64,000 nucleotides of DNA from Bryobacterales bacterium (GTDB lineage Bacteria > Acidobacteriota > Terriglobia > Bryobacterales > Bryobacteraceae): the NCBI GenBank assembly GCA_003164035.1, contig PLRS01000065.1:8076-72075 (forward strand), read 5' to 3'. Below the pieces are notes generated by a model. It saw nothing but the letters and a program-made list of their open reading frames with translations, ran no database searches and was not told the DNA's origin. The position numbers and the translations under genes were made by a program. Below, one piece after another: positions 23,920-33,136 of this stretch; within the stretch, counting starts at the first letter, position 1; each line of letters begins with the position of its first letter.

Positions 23920-26349
23920 TCACTCGTACCGCAGCGCCACGATCGGGTCGATGCGCATGGCCCGCTGGGCGGGAACGTAAACGGCGAGGGCGGTGGCGGC
24001 GGCGAGCGCCAGCGTGATTCCGGCAAACGTCACCGGATCGGTGGCGCTGACACCGTAGACCAGCGACGCCATCAGCCGGGCGAACCCGAACGCGATGGGT
24101 AGCCCAACGGCCAAACCGATCGCGGCCGTCAGCATGCCGCGCCGGAATACCATCAGGAGCACGTTTGGCCGTGCCGCGCCCAGAGCCAGGCGGATGCCGA
24201 TTTCGTGCGTCTGCTCGGAGACCACGTAGGCCATGACGCCATACACACCAATGGCCGAAAGCACCAGCGCGATCGCTCCGAAGACGCCCATCAGCACGGC
24301 CATATAGTTCAGCCCGATGGCGCTGTTGTGGATCGATTTCTCCATCGTTTGCATCTCGGTGATGGGTTGCTCCGGATCGACCGACCGGATGGCGGCAGTG
24401 ACCGCTGGCGCCACGCGCAACGGATCGCCCAGGGTACGAACGCCAAGATCCATCCATCCCGCCGGCGCCTGCAAGAAGGGCAGGTAAATCGCGGGGCGCG
24501 GCTGGCGGTCGTACGGATTGTGCATCAGGTCGCCCACCACTCCCACAATCGTCACCCATGGGTTTTTCGAATCGGGCGCGCCGATTTTGATGTGCTGGCC
24601 GATGGGCGACTGGTTCGGCCACCAACGGCGCGCCATGCGCTCGCTGATGGCGGCCACGGGCGGGGCTTCGGGGCCGTCGCCACGGTTGAGGAAGCGGCCT
24701 GCGCGCAAGGGGACGCGCAGCGTTTCGAAGAAATTCGCACTGACCACCTGGTACATGCCATGGGGCGGGTCGCCCGGCTCGATGGCCCGGCCTTCTATGG
24801 TAAAGTCGCGGCCGGTGTTGTGTTGGCTATACGGCATGGCAGTGGCCGCCGCGGCGGAGCGAACTTCCGGGATCGCCGCAATCCGCCCCAACACGTCGCG
24901 GTAGAACGCCGCCTTCTGTTGCGGCTGCTCGTATTTGTTGTCGGTGAGCGCCAGCCGGAGCGTGAGCAGGGTACCCGGATCGAGTTCGGCGCCGCGTTGC
25001 TGCAGCGTCTGGAAGCCGCGCACCATCAGGCCGGCGCCCACCAGCAGCACCACGGCGAGCGCGATTTCGGCGGAAACCAGAACGTTGCGCAGCGTGTGGC
25101 GCCCGCGGCCGGCCGAAGATCCGCGGCCGCCCTCCTTCAGGGAATCGGTCAGGTTGGGCCGCGAACATTGCCATGCCGGCGCCAGCCCCGCCAGCACCCC
25201 GCTCATCACCACCGCCAGCAGGGTGAAGCCCAGCGTCCGGGTATCCATGGCGATGTCCTTCCAACCCAGGATGTAGCGTTCAATCTCCGTCGGCATCCCG
25301 GCTTTGATGGCGCTCATGCCCCACCTGGCGAAGCCGAGGCCGAGCGCCCCGCCGCAAATCGAGAGCAGCACGCTTTCGGTGATGAGCTGCACCACCACGC
25401 GCGACCGGTTGGCGCCGAGCGCGGTACGCAGGGCGATCTCGCGCAACCGCCCGGTGGCGCGCGCGAATTGCAGGTTGGCGACGTTGACGCAGGCGATCAG
25501 CAGCACGAACAGGACCGAGCCCAGCAGCAACGCCAGGTAGTTGCTGGTTTCGCGATCCACCAGGAATTTCCGCCCGGGCCACACCATGAAGCGGCGGTTC
25601 TTGTTAGTATCCGGATAGGCCGCCGCCAGGCGCGCGGCGGTGCTGTCCACCTGGGCCTGGGCTTGCGGAACTCCGCTCGGCGGTTTCAGGCGCGCTACCG
25701 AAACCATAGAGTTGAGCCGGCGCGTGGTGCGCTGTTCCGGAGTAAGCGCCAGGGGCGTCCAAATCTCGGTAGCCTGCGGAAAATCGAAGCTGGAGGGCAT
25801 GACCCCGGTCACTACAAATGTCCGATCGTCCAGCCGTACGGATTTTCCCACGATGGCCGGATCGGCTCCGAAGCAGCGCTTCCAGAGCGCGTCGCTGAGG
25901 ATTAGCTCGCCATCGCGCCCCGGCTGGTCCTCCCCTGGCCGAAAGCCGCGTCCAAGAGCGGGCTCGACGCCGACCACCTCAAAGAAATTGGCGGTCACCA
26001 GCGCTTGTTCGACCCGCAGCGGCTGGTTCCCCGCGCCCACGATATTCGCCAGCCCGTATTCCCAGCCGCCGAACTGCCGGAAGGCCGTGTTGTCGCGCTG
26101 AATGTCGGCCGCATCCGCCGGCGAGATGTCGTTCCAATACTCGGGATTGCCGGGATCGGCCCCCACCACCATGGCCAAGCTATCCAGGTCCGGCAGCGGA
26201 ATCGGCTTCCAAAGCAAGCTGTCGCACACGCTGAAAACCGCCGTGGTGGCGCCGATGCCAAGCGCCAGCGTCAGCACCCCGGTCGCAAAGAACGCGGGCG
26301 AGCCGCGGAGCATCCGCGCCCCATATCGAACGTCGTGCCATAGGTGCAT
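23920..26349 (-). CDS. Acidobacterial-type MacB-like ABC transporter permease (ADOP)
   Basis: The 809-residue protein starts MHLWHDVRYGARMLRGSPAF and contains two tandem MacB/FtsX units. Each has a membrane span, a periplasmic MacB-PCD core and, after the first core, a three-span FtsX block (NVANLQFARATGRLREIALR, ALGANRSRVVVQLITESVLL). The second FtsX block is near the C-terminus (VMAYVVSEQTHEIGIRLALG, followed by VYVPAQRAMRIDPIVALRYE). This duplicated single-chain layout is the acidobacterial duplicated orphan permease type. No ABC ATPase gene accompanies it, as is typical. Export of peptides or mechanical signalling has been proposed for MacB relatives; the substrate here is unknown. Confidence 0.85.
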   Translation of the reverse strand: MHLWHDVRYGARMLRGSPAFFATGVLTLALGIGATTAVFSVCDSLLWKPIPLPDLDSLAMVVGADPGNPEYWNDISPADAADIQRDNTAFRQFGGWEYGLANIVGAGNQPLRVEQALVTANFFEVVGVEPALGRGFRPGEDQPGRDGELILSDALWKRCFGADPAIVGKSVRLDDRTFVVTGVMPSSFDFPQATEIWTPLALTPEQRTTRRLNSMVSVARLKPPSGVPQAQAQVDSTAARLAAAYPDTNKNRRFMVWPGRKFLVDRETSNYLALLLGSVLFVLLIACVNVANLQFARATGRLREIALRTALGANRSRVVVQLITESVLLSICGGALGLGFARWGMSAIKAGMPTEIERYILGWKDIAMDTRTLGFTLLAVVMSGVLAGLAPAWQCSRPNLTDSLKEGGRGSSAGRGRHTLRNVLVSAEIALAVVLLVGAGLMVRGFQTLQQRGAELDPGTLLTLRLALTDNKYEQPQQKAAFYRDVLGRIAAIPEVRSAAAATAMPYSQHNTGRDFTIEGRAIEPGDPPHGMYQVVSANFFETLRVPLRAGRFLNRGDGPEAPPVAAISERMARRWWPNQSPIGQHIKIGAPDSKNPWVTIVGVVGDLMHNPYDRQPRPAIYLPFLQAPAGWMDLGVRTLGDPLRVAPAVTAAIRSVDPEQPITEMQTMEKSIHNSAIGLNYMAVLMGVFGAIALVLSAIGVYGVMAYVVSEQTHEIGIRLALGAARPNVLLMVFRRGMLTAAIGLAVGLPIAFGFARLMASLVYGVSATDPVTFAGITLALAAATALAVYVPAQRAMRIDPIVALRYE

Positions 26350-26466
26350 CCCGAACCCTCCGATAAGAGCTAGTACGACGGGAACGGGACCGGAGTTCGC
26401 ACGATTTTCGGGCGGGTGTGAGTATTACAGCCGGTCGACTTTGTTATGTCCCAAGACGATTCCGCC

Positions 26467-26500
26467 GTGGAGCAGACCATCGTTTTTTGCGGTCTGCCTG
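26467..26500. repeat. MITE-like half element, copy B
   Basis: GTGGAGCAGACCATCGTTTT with the closing arm GGTCTGCC forms the same short hairpin as copy A at 4150-4186, with which it shares its first 20 bases. It lies in the 203-bp gap between the divergent ADOP permease and scpA, about 50 bp before the scpA start, so it falls inside or next to the scpA promoter region. Confidence 0.65.
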
Positions 26501-26552
26501 GGCCTCCCGTCGGATGCATTTTTCGGGTTCCGGCGTGCTATCGTGAAAGCTA

Positions 26553-27344
26553 GTGTCCTCGCCGTTAGACATCCACCTGGAAAAATATGATGGGCCCCTC
26601 GACCTGCTGCTGGACCTGATTCGCAAGCAGCAGATCGATATCAAGGACATTCCCATCGCCAACATCACCGCCCAATATCTGGAGTACCTGGACCGGGCGC
26701 GCGAGATGGACATCGACCTGGGCTCGGAATTCGTCTACATGGCGGCCACGCTGATCCACATCAAGTCCAAAATGCTGCTGCCGCGGGATCCGGCGTTGGG
26801 AAAAGAAGAGGATGCGGAGGAGGATCCGCGCCAGGAACTGGTGGAGCGGCTGCTGGAGCACGAGCGTTTCAAGAACGCCGCCGAGATGCTGCAGCAGAAG
26901 CGGCTGATCGAAGAAAACGTGTGGTCCAATCCGCAGATGAAACAGTTTGTCGCCGAGGACGAAGATCCCGGCCTGGCGGTGACGCTGTTCGAGCTGGTGA
27001 AGGCTTTCGGCGAGGTGCTGGAACGCAGGACAAAAGGCCGCCCGACGTACGATGTGGAAGCGACCGAGGTAACCGTGGCCGACATGGTGCGCTACCTCGG
27101 CAACGAATTCCAGCGGGCGGGCGAAGGAAAGCCGGTATTTATTCTGCGCGTCTTCGAGCGCCAGCCCAGCCGGCGGGCCATGATCGCGCTGTTTCTGGCC
27201 GTGTTGGAACTGATCAAGATGCGCGCGGTGGTGGTGACGCAGAAGGACCTGTTCGGCGAAATCGCGCTCGAACGGAACGTCCATTTCGATCGGGTGATGG
27301 CCGCGGACGAGCCCATGGCGGCCATCGAAAAAGACTATATCTAA
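26553..27344 (+). CDS. scpA: Segregation and condensation protein A
   Basis: The 263-residue kleisin starts at GTG 26553 with LDIHLEKYDGPLDLLLDLIR, the conserved N-terminal helix of ScpA that binds the Smc neck. IANITAQYLEYLDRAREMDI and LGSEFVYMAATLIHIKSKML follow. The C-terminal winged helix that binds the Smc head is in AMIALFLAVLELIKMRAVVV. ScpA with ScpB and Smc forms bacterial condensin for chromosome organisation. ScpB begins six bases after this stop. Smc is not in the window. The centre (about 85-100) is acidic and variable, as usual. Confidence 0.93.
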   Translation: MSSPLDIHLEKYDGPLDLLLDLIRKQQIDIKDIPIANITAQYLEYLDRAREMDIDLGSEFVYMAATLIHIKSKMLLPRDPALGKEEDAEEDPRQELVERLLEHERFKNAAEMLQQKRLIEENVWSNPQMKQFVAEDEDPGLAVTLFELVKAFGEVLERRTKGRPTYDVEATEVTVADMVRYLGNEFQRAGEGKPVFILRVFERQPSRRAMIALFLAVLELIKMRAVVVTQKDLFGEIALERNVHFDRVMAADEPMAAIEKDYI

Positions 27345-27350
27345 ATCGCG

Positions 27351-28192
<842 letters not shown>

Positions 28193-28193
<1 letters not shown>

Positions 28194-28957
28194 TGCCCGA
28201 AGAGAGACTGCAGAAAATCCTCTCGCAGGCCGGCGTAGCTTCCCGCCGGCACGCCGAGGACATGATTCGCGAAGGCCGCGTAGCGGTCAATGGCGCGGTG
28301 GTCACGGAACTGGGCAGCAAGGCGGACCTGGAGCGCGACCATATCCGTGTCGACGGCAAGCTGATTCGTCCGCCCAAGCGGCTGGTCTACCTGGCTCTCC
28401 ACAAGCCCAACAACACCGTCACCACGGCCAGTGACCCGCAGGGGCGGGTGACAGTAATGGACCTGCTTCACGGCGTGAAAGAGCGCGTCTACCCGGTGGG
28501 GCGGCTGGACTATCACAGCGAGGGTCTGTTGCTGCTCACCAACGACGGCGAACTGGCCAACGGCATCATGTCGGCCGTTTCGCACCTGCCCAAGACCTAC
28601 CTGGTGAAAATCAAAGGGACGCTCACCTCCGACGAGGAAGAGCGCTTTCGCCGCGGGGTTCCGCTCTCCGGCCAGCGCACGCAGCCGGCCGGATTGAAGC
28701 TGCTGCGGGCGGCCGAAAATCCCTGGTACGAAGTGCGCCTGTACGAGGGCCGCAATCATCAAATTCGCCTGATGTTCAAACATTTCGGCCACCTGGTGGA
28801 AAAGCTCAAGCGGGTGAGGATCGGGCCCATCGAGCTGGGTGCGCTGAAACCGGGCGAGTTCCGCCACCTGGACGCGGAGGAAGTGCAGAAGCTCGAGCGC
28901 GCGCTGGCGGCGAAAAAAGCCCCGGCGAAGCAGGCCCCGGCCAAGGAAGCCAAATGA
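28193..28957 (+). CDS. rluB: RluB/RsuA-family pseudouridine synthase
   Basis: The 254-residue enzyme has an N-terminal S4 RNA-binding domain (RLQKILSQAGVASRRHAEDM, about residues 5-60). The catalytic domain has the family signature VGRLDYHSEGLLLLTNDGEL (about 102-121), with D in GRLD as the catalytic aspartate, and LYEGRNHQIRLMFKHFGHLV near the end. Members modify a uridine in 23S rRNA (RluB) or 16S rRNA (RsuA). The common scpA-scpB-rluB gene order supports the RluB assignment. The C-terminus is an alanine/lysine-rich tail. Its stop overlaps the following start by four bases. Confidence 0.88.
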
Positions 28958-29352
28958 GCGGCGTCGCGGAGCGTCTGCGCGGGGCCAAAACCATCGCCGT
29001 AGTCGGTCTCTCGGGCCGCCGCTTTCGCCCCAGCCACGGCGTGGCGGAGTATTTGCAGCGCGCCGGCTACCGGGTGATTCCGGTGAATCCGCACGAAACC
29101 GAAGTGCTGGGCGAAGAAGCCTACCCCGACCTGGCATCGGTTCCGCTGCCGGTGGATATCGTCGATATCTTCCGGCGCTCGGAGCACGTGCCGGAAATCG
29201 TGGAGGAGGCCATCCGAATCGGCGCCAAAATGGTGTGGATGCAGGAGGGCGTGATTCACGAAGACGCGGCGCAGGCCGCCCTGGCAGCCGGTCTGGAAGT
29301 GGTGATGGACCGCTGCATTCTGAAAGAGCATCGAAGGCTGGCGCGGGGCTGA
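28954..29352 (+). CDS. CoA-binding (YccU-like) protein
   Basis: The 132-residue Rossmann-type protein matches the CoA_binding family in full. It has KTIAVVGLSGRRFRPSHGVA with the G-x-S loop (about residues 10-25), YRVIPVNPHETEVLGEEAYP, then PVDIVDIFRRSEHVPEIVEE and IGAKMVWMQEGVIHEDAAQA. It closes with VVMDRCILKEHRRL. Members bind CoA or acyl-CoA; the physiological role is unclear. It overlaps rluB by four bases (ATGA), completing a four-gene unit with scpA and scpB. A 448-bp gap with a MITE-like element follows. Confidence 0.85.
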   Translation: MSGVAERLRGAKTIAVVGLSGRRFRPSHGVAEYLQRAGYRVIPVNPHETEVLGEEAYPDLASVPLPVDIVDIFRRSEHVPEIVEEAIRIGAKMVWMQEGVIHEDAAQAALAAGLEVVMDRCILKEHRRLARG

Positions 29353-29547
29353 CCGGCAACTGTGGCCTGCGTGCCCGAGGGAACGGCTCGAATCGCCCCG
29401 CCCGGCTACGCGGTCGACCTCGGCGCCTGGACAGGAGGTGCTCGACGACCGCGAGTCCAGGCTCCGAACTCCTGAAGTCGCCCCGGCGGTTTTCCGGTAC
29501 TGAGGAAAATAGGTTGACCCAACTGACGGGGACCGGCGCAGGGAGCC

Positions 29548-29640
29548 AGGTGGGACAGACGATCGTTTTTTGTCGTCTGTCAGGCGCGGGCGGCGTGTCG
29601 AGGCCTGACAGACGACGAAAAACGATCGTCTGTCCCACCT
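29548..29640. mobile_element. MITE-like inverted repeat element, copy C (complete)
   Basis: A 93-bp element begins AGGTGGGACAGACGATCG and ends in its inverse. The two 38-bp arms are identical in reverse complement except for one base (T/C in the poly-T stretch), with a 17-bp centre. Each arm is itself a small hairpin (ACAGACGA/TCGTCTGT). Relative to copies A, B and D the arm carries GACGATCG in place of GACCATCG in both halves, so the two arms have stayed matched while diverging from the others. No coding capacity and no clear target duplication are seen. Confidence 0.8.
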
Positions 29641-29659
29641 CTGGGTCGCCGAAACTGGC

Positions 29660-29800
29660 TCAACTCAAATTCCACGGCTTCAGGAGCCTCGGAGACTCCG
29701 CCTGTTCGACCAGGCGACCGAACGTCACCGCCGGCGCCAGGCGGGAGATAAGGCACAGCAGCCACGCGATCGGGGCTGGACGAGGGAGGATCTCTACGGC
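29660..29800 (+). pseudogene. Antitoxin C-terminus-like fragment before the PIN remnant
   Basis: In the frame of the PIN remnant, and directly upstream of it, the DNA reads RLRLFDQATERHRRRQAGDK and then AQQPRDRGWTREDLYG. The ending RGWTREELYD is typical of antitoxins encoded just before PIN toxins. There is no intact start, and the fragment runs into the PIN frame without a stop. I infer a decayed antitoxin gene; its left boundary is uncertain. Confidence 0.4.
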
Positions 29801-29994
29801 GTGGCCGCACTAGTTGATACGAATGTTCTCGTCTATCGGTTTGACGGCCGCTTCCCGGACAAGCGGAGGATCGCAGCCGGGATCCTCAGGCGGGGAATCC
29901 TCGAAGATTCGGTGATTCGGTGCGGGCGCCGCATCAGGCTATTGTGGAATTTGTTGCGGTCGCGACGCGTCCGGTGCGAAGCGAAGCGCGCCTA
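29801..29994 (+). pseudogene. PIN-domain toxin, frameshifted by an 8-bp tandem duplication and truncated
   Basis: The frame from GTG 29801 starts like a PIN RNase (MAALVDTNVLVYRFDGRFPD), with D6 as first metal ligand. After ILEDSV the frame is lost. The next frame continues RAPHQAIVEFVAVATRP, which contains the expected PIN helix with E. The break coincides with a perfect tandem copy of ATTCGGTG (29907-29914 and 29915-29922). Removing one copy joins the two halves as ILEDSVRAPHQAIVEF. Beyond about residue 65 the domain is missing. VapC-like toxins cleave tRNA or rRNA; this one should be inactive. Confidence 0.7.
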
Positions 29995-30317
29995 GCCCCG
30001 CGGCGTGGCAAAGTATGGGTTGGCGTTTCGTCCAAGTGGTTTCGCGGAACCAGAAAGTTCAGGAGCATGTGGCCGAAAAGATCTCCCAGCTTTTGCGACA
30101 GAGTTTTGCAACAGCACCGAAGGCCGCACCACGGCTGTGGCGATCTCTTTTGAGCGTTCCATTTTGCAAGTCCTATATGGCAATGGACTGAAATAGCCGT
30201 GTAGGACGCCCAGCGAGAACAGGCGGAAAAGCCCGCGGAAAAAGCAGTGCCGCCGCCATCCACGGCAACTAAGCCCAAGGTCGTTGCGAAGCCGCCACTA
30301 CCCCCCAGGTAAAAAAT
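29995..30317. other. Eroded region with short open stretches
   Basis: No intact gene is visible here. A 58-codon frame at 30015-30191 encodes VSRNQKVQEHVAEKISQLLR. Further on, a frame ending at 30310 is rich in P, A and K (QAEKPAEKAVPPPSTATKPK). The two could be pieces of one helical protein with a proline/alanine tail, but this is a weak inference. The stretch sits between the broken PIN gene and the intact higA-like gene. Confidence 0.35.
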
Positions 30318-30644
30318 CTATGGGTGAATTTCGGCAGGCCAGTGAAAGCGTCGGACGCGGATTTCTTTCTCGCGGCTGCGCGTCCTCGCAATCTCGAAAG
30401 CCGATTGCATCCGCATGAGCGTGTCCATCTTCACGCCGAAAGCCTTCTCTATGCGTAGCGCCATATCGCCGGAAAGGCCGGCCTTGGCGTTCAGCAGACT
30501 GGATAGGGCAGGGCGGGACACCTGAAGCGCCTTCGCCGCGTCCGTAACGGACAGGCCCGCGGGTTCAATGATCTCCGTGCGGATAAAATCGCCGGGGTGC
30601 GGCGGGTTCTTCAAGCCCTTGTGTACGAAGCTGCTAATTTTCAT
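30318..30644 (-). CDS. higA: HigA-family antitoxin (XRE regulator), orphan
   Basis: The 108-residue protein matches HigA/VapI antitoxins. It has the family opening HPGDFIRTEIIEPAGLSVTD and the helix-turn-helix AAKALQVSRPALSSLLNAKA (about residues 36-55), then GLSGDMALRIEKAFGVKMDT and LMRMQSAFEIARTR. It would bind its own promoter and neutralise a HigB mRNA interferase encoded just upstream. The 215 bp upstream on this strand contain no HigB-like sequence in any frame, so it is an orphan. A near-consensus promoter lies so close to the start codon that its transcript should begin at or within a base or two of the ATG. Confidence 0.85.
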   Translation of the reverse strand: MKISSFVHKGLKNPPHPGDFIRTEIIEPAGLSVTDAAKALQVSRPALSSLLNAKAGLSGDMALRIEKAFGVKMDTLMRMQSAFEIARTRSREKEIRVRRFHWPAEIHP

Positions 30645-30650
30645 CGGCAG

Positions 30651-30679
30651 ACTGTAGCCTATAGCTTAACACTAGTCAA
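30651..30679 (-). promoter_or_regulatory. Sigma-70-type promoter of the higA-like gene
   Basis: On the minus strand TTGACT (30679-30674) and TACAGT (30656-30651) are separated by exactly 17 bp. The start codon A at 30644 is seven bases past the -10 box, which predicts a leaderless message. The spacer contains AAGCTATAGGC, possibly part of an operator for the antitoxin itself. Confidence 0.6.
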
Positions 30680-30859
30680 TGGGAAAATGTGCCGATGTGC
30701 AGAACTTACCCTTTGTGCAACGTCCGCTTCGACCACATTGACGGAAACGCGCTACGGGAGAAGCGCGAGCCGCGGAGACGATCCGGAGAAGAAAAGCCGA
30801 GAAGAATCTCGGCTCAGCAGGCTCGACAGCCAGCGCCACGACACATAATAGCTGCTCAT

Positions 30860-32086
30860 TCAGCGAATGCTGTGGTCGCTTGTGACTCCGTGGGTTTCGG
30901 CGGGTGAATCGGTGCGGAAATAGGACCAGGGGCCCGGAATCCAGGGGTAGCGTTCGACCACGGATTCGTCGACGTTCACGCCCAGGCCGGCCAGGCGCGG
31001 CACGACGAGATGGCCGGCGTCGAGTTGGAGCGGTTCGCTGAGGATTTCGGCAGCCAGCGGAAAAGGATACATGCCGGCGCGGCCGGGACTGGAATAGCAG
31101 GGATACTCCAGCCACTCCACCACGGTTTCGGGCCAGCATATGCCCAGATGCGCGGCGGCAACAACCTCCAGCGCCGTGCCCCAGCTATGAAAGGCGAAGC
31201 GCAGGTTCTGGTTCGAGATTTGGGCCAACAGGCGGCGTCCCAGGCTGTAGCCGCCCTGGCAGCAGACGTCCATCTGAACGTAATCGACGGCGCCGGAGAG
31301 GATCAGGTCGAGGAAGCCGGCTTCACTGGGCTCGTGCTCGCCGGACGCGAGCGGCAGAATCTCCTTATCGCGGAACGCCAGGTAGGCGGCATGGTCGTCG
31401 GGCGGCAGCGGTTCTTCCAGCCAGGCGACGTCGCAGGCGGCCATCTGGCGGGCCAGCGACTCGATCGATTCCAGGCTATAGCTGCGGTCGCCCATGCGCC
31501 ACCAGGTGTGGGCGTCCACCATCAACTCGAAGTCCGGCCCGACCGCGCCACGCGTCTGCCGCACGGCTTCCAGATCCTCTTCGGGCCCGGAGCCGAGGCG
31601 CATTTTGTAGGCGCGAAACCCGAGCTTTTCCACCGCCGCAGCCTCGGCCGCGTAGGCCTCGGGCGGCATGTACATGCCGGCGCTGCCGTAGAGACGGATG
31701 CGGTCGCGGACGCGCCCGCCGATCAACTCCGAAACCGGCGCGCCCAACGCTTTGCCGACCAAATCGTAAAGCGCGATCTCGACCGCGCCGTAAAGCTTGG
31801 CCAGCCCGGGGTTCTGTCCCGGCCCATCGAGAAAAAGTACCCGCAATGCGTCGGGATCGGCCAGGACCTTTCCCTGAAGAAAGGGAGCGATGACCTCGTC
31901 GATGGCGCCGGCCGCGGCCTCGCTGGCCAGGCTCGGACCGTATCCCACCAGTCCGTTGTCCGATTCCACGCGGATGAACATGGCATCGCGCTTCAGAATG
32001 GTTCTCTCGCCGCCCCAAAAAGGCAAACGGATTGGCTGGGGAAACGGATATGAAAGAAGGAAGGCGCGAACGCCGGCAATTCTCAT
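30860..32086 (-). CDS. Mandelate racemase/muconate-lactonizing (enolase superfamily) enzyme
   Basis: The 408-residue protein has the N-terminal capping domain (RVESDNGLVGYGPSLASEAA) and the barrel with the expected catalytic positions. They are a lysine-containing strand (FRAYKMRLGSG, about 155-165), metal ligands D in LMVDAHTWW (about 193), E in WLEEPLPPDD (about 224) and E in LASGEHEPSE (about 249), and the general-acid/base histidine in FAFHSWGTALE (about 299). Such enzymes abstract an alpha proton from sugar acids or related carboxylates. K-x-R instead of K-x-K in the barrel is seen in several acid-sugar dehydratase groups. The exact substrate cannot be read from sequence. It is divergent from the DUF4440-like gene. 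Confidence 0.85.
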   Translation of the reverse strand: MRIAGVRAFLLSYPFPQPIRLPFWGGERTILKRDAMFIRVESDNGLVGYGPSLASEAAAGAIDEVIAPFLQGKVLADPDALRVLFLDGPGQNPGLAKLYGAVEIALYDLVGKALGAPVSELIGGRVRDRIRLYGSAGMYMPPEAYAAEAAAVEKLGFRAYKMRLGSGPEEDLEAVRQTRGAVGPDFELMVDAHTWWRMGDRSYSLESIESLARQMAACDVAWLEEPLPPDDHAAYLAFRDKEILPLASGEHEPSEAGFLDLILSGAVDYVQMDVCCQGGYSLGRRLLAQISNQNLRFAFHSWGTALEVVAAAHLGICWPETVVEWLEYPCYSSPGRAGMYPFPLAAEILSEPLQLDAGHLVVPRLAGLGVNVDESVVERYPWIPGPWSYFRTDSPAETHGVTSDHSIR

Positions 32087-32125
32087 AGGACGGAGATTAG
32101 GTTAACATGGCGGGCAGGAACAGGA

Positions 32126-32647
32126 ATGCACGCCACGCGAATCGCCGCCGCCATTTTGATATCGCTCCCTTTGCTAGCCGCCGGTCCAAGCGACCGCAAA
32201 CGGATCGAGGCGGTGTACCGCCAATACGCAATCGACTTCGAGATGAAGGACTTTCAGGCGCTCGAGAGTTTATTGGCGCCCGGCTACACCAGCGTCGTCG
32301 ATGGCCGGAGCGCGGGTCACGACGAGGCGGTGTCGGCAGCCAGGGCGCAGTCGAAAAAGGCGGGTTCGCCGGTGCGGTGCCGCTTCAAGATCGGGCGGGT
32401 CGCGATAGACGGCTCGGGCGCCTCGGTCCAGGTTACCGAAGCCGCGCGCTATATTCTGAGGGCTCCGGACAAGAGCCTGCACCGGTTCCGCTATGTGCGC
32501 GAGCGGCAGGACCACCTGGTGTTGGCCGAGGGTAAGTGGCGGATCGATGCCAGCCGCCGCTGGGTGGAAAAGGCGAGTTACTGGCTCGATAGCAAGCCGG
32601 CCGGAGCCGATAGAGTGCGCAAGGTTCTGGGGCCGGACGCGTTGTAG
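32126..32647 (+). CDS. Exported DUF4440/SnoaL-like (NTF2 fold) protein
   Basis: The 173-residue protein opens with a signal peptide (MHATRIAAAILISLPLLAAG), followed by an NTF2-like cone fold typical of DUF4440: IEAVYRQYAIDFEMKDFQAL, then LLAPGYTSVVDGRSAGHDEA, and VQVTEAARYILRAPDKSLHR. The strand GKWRIDASRRWVEKASYWLD closes the fold. Members are very common exported proteins of unknown role in Acidobacteria. Only 39 bp separate its start from the divergent enolase-superfamily gene, so the two share a promoter region. Confidence 0.7.
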   Translation: MHATRIAAAILISLPLLAAGPSDRKRIEAVYRQYAIDFEMKDFQALESLLAPGYTSVVDGRSAGHDEAVSAARAQSKKAGSPVRCRFKIGRVAIDGSGASVQVTEAARYILRAPDKSLHRFRYVRERQDHLVLAEGKWRIDASRRWVEKASYWLDSKPAGADRVRKVLGPDAL

Positions 32648-32666
32648 GGGCCCCGATGCGCCGGCG

Positions 32667-33104
32667 CTATCCCCGAACCACCGTGATGCGCGCGAATCCT
32701 TCCTCCGCGGTGGGAGGCGACAGGCGCGCCGACATACGCATCAGCACATCGTCCGGCACTACCCGCCGCCGGCGCCGGTTGCGCGCGCGGCATACTTCGA
32801 ATGGCACGTCGAAGAACACCGCCTCGGCCGTGCATCCTCGCTTGCGCGCTATCTCCAGATAGGGCCGGCGCTCGCGCACCGTCAGGTTAGTGGCGTCGAT
32901 ATAGGTGACCGGACGGCCGATTGCCAGGCGCTGCCGCAACAGATACCGCAGCGTCTGGAACACACGCCCCTGCGCACTCTGATCGGTTTCGTCGTCCGCC
33001 AACCAAAGGCGAATCTTGTCGCTCGCAAGACCGGTGGCGCCCAGCTTCTCGAGATAAGTCGACTTACCCGAGCCGGGCAATCCGACCAGTACGACAATGC
33101 GCAT
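32667..33104 (-). CDS. P-loop kinase-like ATP-binding protein (AAA_33 type)
   Basis: From ATG 33104 the 145-residue protein starts MRIVVLVGLPGSGKSTYLEK, with Walker A GLPGSGKS at residues 8-15. It continues SDKIRLWLADDETDQSAQGR and IDATNLTVRERRPYLEIARK, the second acidic motif seen in polynucleotide-kinase and zeta-like P-loop enzymes. FFDVPFEVCRARNRRR gives the arginine-rich lid. It could phosphorylate a nucleic acid 5' end, a small alcohol or a protein. The frame extends upstream to 33188 but without homology. Its partner is unknown, and the following small gene is on the same strand 32 bp upstream. Confidence 0.7.
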   Translation of the reverse strand: MRIVVLVGLPGSGKSTYLEKLGATGLASDKIRLWLADDETDQSAQGRVFQTLRYLLRQRLAIGRPVTYIDATNLTVRERRPYLEIARKRGCTAEAVFFDVPFEVCRARNRRRRRVVPDDVLMRMSARLSPPTAEEGFARITVVRG

Positions 33105-33136
33105 CGGCTGGTCCACTGGTCCGCACCGCCGTTCCG

